DNA of 64,000 nucleotides from Euleptes europaea. Its lineage: Eukaryota; Chordata; Lepidosauria; Squamata; Sphaerodactylidae. A program made the translations under genes and the position numbers. The notes beneath the pieces were generated by a model that was not told where the DNA came from, did no database searches, and worked only from the letters and a program-made list of their open reading frames with translations. Below, one piece after another: positions 28,901-40,900 of the stretch. The DNA is taken from the NCBI RefSeq assembly GCF_029931775.1, contig NC_079317.1, forward strand, positions 69,409,895-69,473,894, read 5' to 3'. How positions within the stretch are numbered: the first letter of the stretch is position 1; each line of letters begins with the position of its first letter.

Positions 28901-31900
28901 TCATTAGTGGATTACAGGTGAATTTTTTTCATATTTATTTTGTTTTGTTGTTAGGTAAAGAGCTGTCTCTTCTAAAGATGCTTATCATTGAGATCTGTAT
29001 CCAGCCTTGTGTGCTGATTCCCCCCACCCATGTTCCTGTCTGTTTTGGGAACCTCTACTGATTCCTGGAAAGATAATTCCTGGTGTTGTAGGACCTGAAC
29101 AGAGAAACAGCCATGTAGGTCACGATGCTGCAGGGAGGCTAGGGTGAAGTGTGAAATCACTCCTGTGTCTTCTCCAAGTACATCTCCATTGTAAGAAGAG
29201 AGAATAGCAAGTTACTTTACCTTTTTCCCCCTTCCTCATTGCAGTGAACAGACACACACAGCTGTTGCCGCCTACAGGTCCTGTACCTATAGGCATGATC
29301 TTTCCAGGTGTTAGAAGGGGATGCCAGAATGGAAAGAGACTCAGGAAAGCTCCGTGTTTGTTTCATGCCCACATGGTTGGATGCAGGCCAGAGTTTGCTA
29401 AGTCCAGAAATGTGTTTTATTGACAGATTAAATGAAAGAAATGGTTTGCTTGAAACTTTGCTCGGGGAGAAGGAACAAAAGCTTTCGATGGCAGCAGAAA
29501 AGGCTGAACGCGCAGAAGACCTGAGAAATGCCCTTCAAGAGAAAGAAGTTCTAAACAAGGAACTAAGCGAAAAACTTTTGCAGATGGAACAAAAGGTGAG
29601 TTTCATTGTCAAGGAGAAATAAAAGGGCTGCACCAGTCACAAGAGATAAAAAAATAAGGTCAAGGCCAGTTGTGCAAAATAAGGTAAAAATATATGTTAT
29701 TATTCAGTTAAAATGCCCTTGTATTATTTTTATCACTTGCAGTGATTTTCCAAAAATAATACAAGACTAACAAATTCCCCCGAGGAAGCCTCTTGGCGAA
29801 ACACATAGGGAATTTTGGGAATTTTAACAGAGTTTCATTGTTAGCCAAGATGATGTATATGTTTGGTGGTGGAAGGGGGAACAGCAGAGTACACAAACTC
29901 TCTTGTTCCAGGTTTGTTCATGTATCACCTAACCATGGTTTAGTGCTAAAACTGATACGAGGCAAGCCATAGCAGCTTCCGCGAGAGCTGAATCAGCCCT
30001 TTAAGGATGTCTTCATTAGTGTGGATAATGTACATGTTTCATTGTGCAGTTCAAAGCATGTTTATTGAGAAATATGCACCACTAAACTGACTTCTTTGTA
30101 AGTGAGTCTGATTGTAGCCCTGAATTGTGATCTTGCACCTCCTTCCCTGTCAAGAAGGATTTGTTCTTGCTGTGTACTAGAATGTAAATCTAATAATAAG
30201 CAACTGGCTATTAACCACAGGTAATCAATATAATTTTCACCAATTGGGTTACCTGCATACATTTTTCAGAGTTGTAATTTATTGTGTTGTTTTAAGTCAA
30301 AGTCCTTGCTGTATTGGGTTGAAAACAGACCCTTGCTTTTATTATTAGACTTAAATTCCGGTACACAGCACAAATAAATCCCTCTTAACTGGGAGGTAGG
30401 TTCAGATTTTGTTAGGTAACCTGAACAAATACATGTAAATATGCTGCGGTGTCTTCTCAGTTAAGAAATTATGGTATAAAAATATAGCTGCAATTTACCA
30501 GAAAAAGGAAGGGTCCATTTAAGCAGGCCTTAATATTTTGGAACACTTTAAGTAAAGTTTCATGATTAATCATGAAGGGAATGTGTTTGAGTAAGAGTTT
30601 CATAAAGATCAACATTATGGTGCAGTGTCTACTTTGCCTTTTTTCATCATCTATATGCTAAAAGCAAAGTTGGGAAAATCTTTGGATACTTAAATCCGGT
30701 GACTGGAGTTGTGAATGGGCAAGACAGATCTTCTACAAACCTGAAAAGAGCCCCAAGTTTGGAGAAAAATGTGAAATCTTTAAATAAAATTCATAGGGCG
30801 TTTTAAAAACCCCAAAATGATGAACTGCCTGTAGCTTTAAGCAATGGATTCCCTTATTAGCTGTTGCTAGGCAACCACAGCATTCCAAGGTTTGGTTCTG
30901 TCAGTAAAAGCAAAGGGGAGGGGGCAAAGTCCTTTCCTGACTGATTTTGGCCTTTGAGGGAGGGCACTTTGGGGCCATGCTGGACTAGGGTTGCCAGCTC
31001 CAGGCTGGGAAATTCCTGGGGATTTTGTGGTGGAGTCTGAAGGGGGAAGTGTTTGTATTCAGCGAGACCCCAGCTGAATACAATGTCATAGAGTCTACCC
31101 TCTAAAGCAGTTATTTTCTCCAGGGGGACAGTTCTCTGTCATCTGGAGTGCAGTTGTAATCTCCAGGTCCCGCCTGGAGATTGGCAACACTAGGCCGGGA
31201 AGCAACCTCTGGGTGACTTGATACCACCCAACTTCCATGACTCAACTAGGCCTGGCTGCTTGTAGTTGTTCAACAACAACTACCCTATGAAAGCCCATGT
31301 GGTGTAGCGGTTAGAGGTTCAGAGTAGGGTCTGAGAGACCGAATGTTCAGATCCCCATCTTGCTGTGGAACCTCACAGGGTGATTTTGGGCCAGTCACAT
31401 ACTTTCACCCTAATTTACCTCACAGGGTTGATGTGTAGATAAAGAGAAGAATAGTTAAGCTGCTTTGGTCCCCACTGGAGAAATATGAGGTATCGATGAA
31501 ATAAGTAAATACTAAATATAGCTGAAGATGGGAGGTAGGTTGGTGAATGGCTGAGAAGGAGAGAAAGAGGCAGGGAAGGGGAGAGGATATGGGGCTTATC
31601 AGGAGAAGAGATAGAGGAAATATGAAGCTTAAGAGAGAGGGGCAGATAAAAGTAGGTTGGTTGTTGGGTGGGAAGGAGAATAGGGTTACCATCTCTTGGT
31701 TAGGAAATACCTGGAGATTTGAGGAAGCCTGGGGAGGGTGGGTTTTGAAAAGAAGAGGAACCTCAGAAGTGTATAATGGCATAGACTTCTGTCACTGCTG
31801 GCCCTGTTGTGGTGTAATTCATCCAAGCTTACCTGGGTTTGGTACCAGTAACTCCTTGAGGAACACGCACCATAAAGTCAAATGAAGAGAGTTAAGAAAG

Positions 31901-34900
31901 ATGTTAAAAACAAGACATACAGTTCAATAGCAGTAGAATGCACAAAATAAAAAAGCTGATTATCTTACTTGTGTGTGTGTGTGTGTAAAGTGCTGTCAAG
32001 TCGCAGCCGACTTATGGCGACCCCTTTTTTTGGGTTTCCACGGCAAGAGACTAACAGAGGTGGTTTGCCAGTGCATTCCTCTGCACAGCAACCTGGTATT
32101 CCTTGGTGGTCTCCCATCCAAATACTAACCAGGGCTGACCCTGCTTAGCTTCTGAGATCTAACGAGATCAGGCTAGCCTGGGCCATCCAGGTCAGGGCAG
32201 CTATCTTACTTACTGGAGTCCTAAAACCATGCAGTTGGTTCTTAAGGCAAATAGTTTCCAGAGAATAATACAAGTATCTTCCTGGCAGCAAGGAGGGGTG
32301 AGGGGAAAGGTAAAGGAAAAAACAAAAAAACGACCATAGCCTCCTGATCATTTCAACCATTCATGGGACTGTATCTATGGAATTTTCCAGGATGAGGGTG
32401 AGTTTTCCCTCCCATACTTGATTCACAACGGAGCCTCACAAGCTAATTTAGCTGGCCTGGGAACTCGTTCTTAGAAATAGGATTCAATGTGGGACGGTAT
32501 GTAGCACCTGCAAAGAGTCAGGGGAAAATCAATAAGCTGGAAAATTCCTTCAAGATGGATTCTCTCTTGACAAGTCCACCCTCCAAAGCAGCCATTTCTT
32601 CCATGGGAATTAGGGTTGCCAACCTCCACATGGGCTGAATACAAACAACCCCTATGCTGTAATGAGTATTACTCGTAAAAAAAGACAGCACATAGCCCAA
32701 ATTTAGCTTTATATTAACAATGATATAACCCAGTGCAATTCATACAACATCAGTGAAAAAACCATCCTATAACTCTTAACTACACAGTACAACAACAATA
32801 CGTATAAACACAACGTTACAATACAAAGTGCAACAAGAGTCACACCCCTTCTGATGTCCGAGGCAGGCAGGACATACGGGACATAAATACAGAAAATGGA
32901 AACAGAACACAATTCTGCAGAATGGTTGGAAAAACTCCTCTGTGTTCTTTATGTCGCAACGAAACCCATAGGCGGGGTATGCTTCAGGTTCTATTCAATA
33001 GCACAGTCCCGAAAAGGTAGGCACTGAACGTGCTGGTAGCCACAATGGACTCCTCTTTGCCGGGGCAGTGGGATAATATCCTCAAGATGATGCAGGCAAA
33101 GAAACGTGTATCCCAGGTATTTTATCAAATTTCACTGTGAGGCTTCTTCAGTCTAAGACCTTTTATGGACCAACAAGGGTTCCTTCAGTAAATATGAAGC
33201 TTCAGTGTGTTTAGACGTATTGTTGTTGCACTGTGTAGTTAGATAGTTATAGGATAGTTTTTTCACTGAACCTCCACGTGGGGGCTGGCGATCACCCGGA
33301 ATTACAACTGCTGACCAGATGACAGAGATCAGTTTCCCTGGAGAAAATGGTTGCTTTGGAGAATGGACTCTATGGCATTATATCCTGCTGAGGTTGCTTC
33401 CCTCAGCAAACCTAACCTCCCAAGCTCCACCCCCAAATCTCCAGGAATTTTCTGATCTGGAGTTGGCAACCCTAAGGAAGCAGGAAAAGGGGCTTTCAGG
33501 AAAGGGGAAGAGGAAATAGTGAGGGAGGGGAAAGTGAAATGTCTCCTGCAAGTCCTTGTAGGTTCCCACTTGTAATTACATAAATTGGTAAACATTGTTT
33601 TTCTGAACCTAGCTGGAAAATAACTTGAAGAAGTGCAGTACTTACGAAATAGAATGCACAGAACAGAAAGTGGTTATCAACGACTTAACAGAGAAAATGG
33701 CTGCCTTGAAAGAAAAGGTACAAAAATCGAATTAATGTATGTATGTTTTAAGTGTAATTGCCTGCTTGTATGTTAGGAGCCCCGTGGCACAGAGTGGTAA
33801 GCTGCAGTACTGCAGTCCAAGCTCTGCTCACGACCTGAGTTCGATCCCAACGGAAGTTGGTTTCAGGTAGCCGGCTCAAGGTTGACTCAGTCTTCCATCC
33901 TTCTGAGGTCAGTAAAATGAGTACCCAGCTTGCTGGGGGTAAAGGGAAGATGACTGGGGAAGGCATTGGCAAACCACCCCATAAACAAAGTCTGCCTAGT
34001 AAACGTTGGGATGTGACGTCATCCCATGGGTCAGGAATGACCCGGTGCTTGCACAGGGAACCTTTACCTTTTTTTATGTAGTGCATTAAAATGACAATAT
34101 CTCTCCTTTGTTGTTATAGCTACAGACAGAGATTCATAAAGAAGCTGCTCTGAGCCCGGTTTTGGCTGGGAAGAGAGCAGGTTATAGATCAAATAAATAA
34201 TAATAGTAATAATAAAAGTTAAGTGTGCCCAATAGGACTTGAGGCCCTTTTTTTCTTGAACAGCAAGCCAATATGCCTCATTGCAAATTGATTTTAAATC
34301 TTAAGTGACTTTGAGAAGCAGAATGTGATACAACATTGGGCATAAACAGTTGCTGAAAAGGAAACAAAAATTCTGGTGGGATCCTAGTGACAGTTGTTGA
34401 ATTGTTTAAATTTTTTGTAGACACTCATAAGCATTATTTATTTTTGTGTTTAGACCTTGAAGCAGGATGCTGCCATGGAGACAATACAGCTCGATCTTGA
34501 GCAGACAAATGAAGAACTTGACAGATTGAATACAAGCCATTTAGATGAAAGATCTCAACTCATTCAAGATCTCCAGAGACGTGAAAGAGAAATTGACAAT
34601 CTGAAAGAAGTTTTACTTGAGAAAGACAAAGAAATTTCTGCTCTTTCTTCTAGTATGACTGAATACTCTGAACAGATTAATATTCTGAAACTCCAGATCC
34701 AGTGCAAAGAGGATGAAGTACGAGAGATGGAAGAAGCACGAACCAGAGCTGAAAGGGAAGCCCAGTTGTTGAAAGATGTACAAACAGCAGACATGAAAGA
34801 CACAAGCACAAAAATTTCAGCACTTTCCGAACAGTTTAATACAATAGAATCAGAGTTGACAAAGGTGAAAGTTGAGAACGTGGCTAAAATCAAAGAAAAT

Positions 34901-37900
34901 GAAGAGCTTGTTAGGCAAATCCAAGAGACCAGCAAAACAATTAAAAATCTTCATTCTGACATCAAGACCCGAGATGTAACCTATAACAGCAAGCTCATGG
35001 AGTGTGAGTCGCAAATTAAATTGCTTAAAGAACAAGTAAGTAAATCAGCTGAAAAGCTGCAAGAAGCTGAGAGAAAATATAGGGAGGAAACAGATTATCT
35101 CAAATCCCAACTTGACAAACACATTTCTGCAAAGGAAAAACTCCGTAGTTTGCTGGAAGAGAGTGAGAACAAAGAACAAAGTTTTGTGAATGAACTGAAA
35201 TCCGTGAAGGATTTATATAATCAACTAGTTTTAGAAAATGCTAAGAAAGAGGAAGAATTGGCTAATTTATCCAGACAGCTTGCTGAACATACTGAGCATC
35301 TAGAACTCACCAAGAAGTCTTTAGAAGAAAAATCAGAGTTCATAATTTCATTACAAGATACGATTAAAGGTTTAGAAAAGCAGAAGGAAAAGGAAAAGCT
35401 TAACTTAGCTGGGGAACTGGATGCCAAAGAAATACAGCGGAAAGAACTTAATAGTGAGTTACAGAAGAACCAGGAAATAATTAATAACCTGAAATCAGAA
35501 ATAGAAAACAACACCCTGACCAATAAGCAGTTGCAAGCAGTTCTTGAGCAGAAAGAAAAAGATTTCGTGGATCAACTGAAAGCTAACGAAGGTCTTAGAA
35601 ATGAGGTGCATACCATGGAGAAGGAAAAGCAACAGCTCATCAGTGAGAATGAAAGTCTGTCAAAATTATTAGATGTTAAAGAATGTGAACTGTTGAGACG
35701 TGCTCAGTCCATGGCAGAGACGGAGGGCAAGATGTCTGCCAGTGCTCTGGAATTCCAAAAAAGGCTTTCAGAGGTCAGCTGTGAGAAAGAGGCTTTAAGG
35801 AACAAGGTGGAAGAACTCTCGGGCCTTATCAAGCAAAAAGAAAATTCAGTTGCTGAGAGGTTGCTGGAGAAAGAGAATGAGTGTGGTGCGTTGGCTGATC
35901 AGCTGTCTAAAAGCAGGGAAATGACAAAGCAGTTAGAAGAAGAAATTAAGTCATACAGCAGTCAGCTGAAGGGTGCTAGAGACAGAGAGCTGGAGAGAGA
36001 AGTAATGCTAAGTCAGAAAGAGTCAGAGTATAACAAAATGGTTCAGCAGCTGAGGCAGGAAGAAGGAAGGTTGTTGTTGTTGGAGAAACATGTACAAGGC
36101 ATAGAAATGGACCTAAAAGTCAAATGCAAATCTCTAGAAGAAAAGACTATGCTTAATGATGCCTTAGCTAAGCAAATAGAAGAAAAGCAAGTCAACACGT
36201 CAGCGTTAGAGAAGCAAATAGAAAGGCTTCAGGGTGATGGCATGCTGTTGTCTCAGCAGGTTGAAGAAAAAGATTCTGCTCTGCAGTCTCAAGGACTGGA
36301 GTTGGAAAATCTTTGCAGGCAGGTTTCCCAGAAAACTGAAGAGTGTGCGGCATTAGATCATCAACTAGCATTATTAGGCAAAGAAGTAGATGTTTTGAAA
36401 GGTGAAAAGGACAGTGTTTTGGCTATTTGCAGTACAAAATCAAGCGAATGTGATGCTCTTCAGCATCAGTTGACACTGCATCAGAATGAAATTATCTCTG
36501 TGAAGCACGAAGCTCATATGCTGAAATTGGAGAATGAAAAATTTAAAACAGATATTGAAACTGTCAATGCTTCCTTAATGAAAAAATGTGAGGAAACAGC
36601 TGCCGTAAATGCACAATTGTCACAGCAAGGCAGTAGTATTTTAGCCTTGAAGGGCCAAATTGATACTCTGGTCACTGAAACAAAAACATTAAAAAGTAGT
36701 TTTCAGGACAAAGAGGCTCTCCTTTCTCAGAAGGATGCTCTTATTCAGCAGATGAAAGAGAAGAAGAGTGCAGGAGAAAACCAGTATTTGCAGATGATTT
36801 CAGATTTGCAAAGTCAGGTCCAGGTTCTAGGTTGCGAAGCTCATCAGCTTAGGCAAGAAATGCAAGGCAAAGAAGGTGAATTTAAAAAGCAAGAACAAGA
36901 ATTAAAATTGTTTAAAGATAAATCTGAGGAGGCTGCTCTGCTTAGAGTTCAACTGTCTGAGAATATGGAAATAATTTCTGATCTTCAAAGCCAGCTTAAA
37001 GCTATGATGGAAAAGGCAGAAGAATTAAATAAGTCAATTTTACAGAAAGATGACTTCTTAAAACAGAAGGAAGAAGAATGTATTAATTTGCAAGTGCGTA
37101 TCTCTGAGTCTTCCTGTATGCACCAGAAACTGGTAGAGTCATTGACCTCTGAAATAGAACAATTGAAAGCAAACATTTTTGAAAAGGAATTGGTCTTAAA
37201 TAATTCTTCATTGCTTAACAGTAAATTAAAGACTGAACTTCAAGACACACACATTGAATGTGAGACTTTGAGGAAGCAAGCTACAGATTCAGAGGAGCTG
37301 AACTTGAACCTAAAAAAAGAAATAAGTGATCAGAAAAAATTAATAAATGATATTAACGAGACACTGATGGGAAAATTTTCTCTTTTAGATAATACCAGTC
37401 TAATTAATAAAATAAGAGAGGAACTCTATGTAAAGGAGGAAAAAATACAGCTGATTTCTCAGCTGCACAGTCAACTTAATGAACTCACTCAGGAAATCCA
37501 AAAGTTAAAAGAACTAGCACAAGAAAAAGAAAATGCCTTCTTATCTTTGCAAGACAAGTTCGCTTCTCAGTATGAACAAAAAAATGACCTTAGTGCTGCT
37601 CTGAGTAAAAAAGAAGAGTTTATTGCCGGATTGCTTAATTCTTTAGATCAGAAAGATGTCAGTGTGCACCTAGCAGAAAGCAATGTTCATGCTCTTACTA
37701 ATGAGATCGAGTTGCTTAGAGAAGAATTGGAAAAGAATGCCACTTGCTTAAAAAATCTGTCACAAGGGAGAGATGAAAGTATTGCACTTAGCCAGAAAAA
37801 AATGGACTCTTTGACAATCGATTTAGATTCTGCAAAATCAGAATACCAGAAAGCATTGGAAGAGGTGGAACTCTGGAAGTTAACTGTACAACAAAGAGAT

Positions 37901-40900
37901 GTAGCTCTTCAGGTTATACAGGAAAAATGCACTGAACAGGCTAAGCAGATTGAGTACTTAAATTCTGAGCTCAGCATTCTACATTCTAAATCCTCTCAAG
38001 AATGCCACGACCACACACTTTCAATAGAAAAATTGCAACAACAGGTGAACTCTTTAATTAAGGATAAAACTCTTTTACAGGAGAACATTGATAAACTGAG
38101 TATAGAAAACAAAGACCTGGTTATATTGGAGAAACAGTTGCAGGAGAAATCAAAAAAACTAGAAGAATTACAAGAAAAATTAGAAGACAAAGATGCCATT
38201 ACTTTGCAGCTGAAGAATGAGAAAGAACAATTGCAGATTCAGGTTAGTCTGAAGGGTGAAGAAGCTGGTGAATTAAAGTTTAAGGTTGAAAAACTAGAAC
38301 AAAGTCTCCATGAGTCAGAAAACAGTTGGGTAGGAGAACTTGATAGGGCAACTCAGCAAAATGCAATTAATCTTGAACAACTGAGCAATTTAGAAAGGGA
38401 ACTAAAATCAAAGAATGATCAGATTCAATCTGTGCTCCAAGAACAGGACTTTATTAAAAAAGAGCTGTCTGAACTCCTGTCCATGTTATCAAGTAGTAGG
38501 TACTTCATCAAAGACGGTGATAGTATTGCTGATCAGCAAATAACCGAAAGTAAGACTCCACTGGAGAAATTCTCTACTCTGATAGCTAGAATTCTCAGTG
38601 AAGAAAGTGAAGCAGTGGTACTGCAGAAGACCCTTTTAGACAGAACCAAGGAAATACATGAGTTAAATAATCAGCTGGAAAGCATGCAGTCCCTGAGGCA
38701 AGAGAAAGAACTGATGCAGATTGACTTTGAGAAGGTTAAAGATGCTCACCAATCTGAGATTGAACATCTGTTAACCGAACTGAGTACTGCCAAGGAGGCA
38801 TTATGTAAGCAGCAGTCTGTCTGTGAAGAAAGTGAAACTACCTTAACAGACATGAAGAAGGAGGTTATTTTTCTTCAGGAAAAGATAGTTAAATCAGAAA
38901 AAGAACTTGAAAATGCTCAGAGGGTAATAAATACTGAACGTCAAACAGTGACAAAACTTTTAGAAGAAGCAGAACACAAAAACCAGATTATAGAAAATTT
39001 AACTTCACAAGCTGACCAGCAAAAAGATTTAATTTCTTCGCTAAGCCAGCAGTTAAAAGAGAAGGATTGTTCAGTTACTCAGGTCATGGAATCCATGTCT
39101 AATGAAATGGTAAAATTTTCTGACGAGAAAAATACACTTCATTCCCAATTGCAGCAACTAGAAGTCACTCAGAAGAACAGTATCAAAGAGAGAGATACTT
39201 TATCGCAACAGCTTGATGAATGTAAGAAAGAACTTGAACTCACTCAGTTGGTGCTTGCCAACAAAGATGCTGAAATTAAAAACTTAATGAGTGAGAAGGA
39301 GCAGTTAAATTTTACCCTGGAAAAATTACTTCAGGAAAAAGAGAATTTGAAAAAGAAACTTCAAGCAGCTTTAATAATAAGGAAGGACTTAATTCAGAAG
39401 ATTGGTAAGCTTGAGGAGAATGGGCGAGAAGATATAGAAAGGGAAGGTAAAAAAACAAAAGATTTACTGGGTCAAATTGATGAATTAATGAAGCAGAGTA
39501 AATGTGCCGAAGTTCAAAATAAAGATCTTGAAGCCCAACTTGAAGTCCTACAAGAACAATTGATAGGGAAAGATGCCAAGATAAAAGACATAAGTGAAAT
39601 GTTGGCTGCTAAGGCAGTACTTTCGGAGCAGCTCCAGAAGAATGTTACAGAACTCAAAGATGTCATTGCTGAACAGAAAAGCATGTTTGATAAGAATGTG
39701 ATATCTCTACAGGAGAAAGATGCTCTGGTTGACCAGTTGCAGTCTGTATTCAATGAGAAAAAGAAAATGTATGAAATGGAATGTTCTCAGCTTATCTTAA
39801 CTATAGAAAGTCTCAAAGTTGAACTAGCAAAGAGAGAAGAACCATTTAAGGAAACAAATGAGGCAGAAGACACCTTAAATGCAGAAGGCTCTTGTACTGA
39901 CACCACACATCTCCCTGCTGAAAATAATCAAGTTAACCAGTTGCAGAGGGAGAAGAAAATCCTGCAAAAGAAACTTCAGGCGTTACTTGTTTCCCGTAAG
40001 GAGAGCACTAGCAAAATGCAGAAAGCAAAGGAGGAGCATGCTAAGCTGCTAGCAGATTTTGATCAACAAACGAAAGACTTTGAGCTGTTAAAAAAAGAAC
40101 ATAATGCACTCCAAGAGATTCATCAGACGAAGTGTAAAGAACTTGACTCCAATTTGTTGCTTTTATGCTCTTTGAAGAAAGAGATGGTTGCAGTTCTTCA
40201 CTGCAGTGAAAATGTGGAACATAAAACACAGGGGTCAGTGAAGGATCATGCTGCAGTTGAAGAGGCTGAGCTAGCAGAACTCCACAGTAAGTACACCAGA
40301 CTTATGGAAGAAAACAAAGAGTTTCGGGAAGAATTAAAAGAGAAGCCATTGGAATGTGAGAGGAATTTAGAGAATACAGTAAATCTGAAGAACACTATTG
40401 AACATCCTAAACAGAATTATGAAGAAAACAAAAACAGTATACCAACTGAGAGAGGTCAGCTTCAGCAACAACAGAAAACACATGAAAATGAATTGATGGA
40501 AGTTAAGAAAATTGTGATTGAAAGTATGAATAATGAAAAGGATACTCTCCTTAAAAAAAGTGATGATCACCTGGACAGTAAGGAAGAAATTGAAAGCTTG
40601 AAACATGACATTCAACAAGCCAACACGCATATTGCAGAGAAGAGTGAAGAGATCCAATATTTACATCATTCTCTTAAAGAGCTCAAAGGCAAATTTGGTC
40701 ATGGAAAGGAAATAATGAAAGAAGTTTCTCAGTTGCAGCAAAATTTACAGGAAAGTCAGGAAGAAGCAAATCATTTCAAAATGGTATTTGAGAAAATGAG
40801 ACAAGAAAGAGAAGACTATATCAGCAATTTGGAAAAATCAAATACAGAATTACTAAGCATAAAAGAAGAGTTAAGGCACAGCAGCGAAGAAAACAAAAAA

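Noticed and set aside
32096-32200. A 5S rRNA gene
   Set aside because: Only part of 5S is present, it is diverged, and it is joined to a SINE tail with target duplications.
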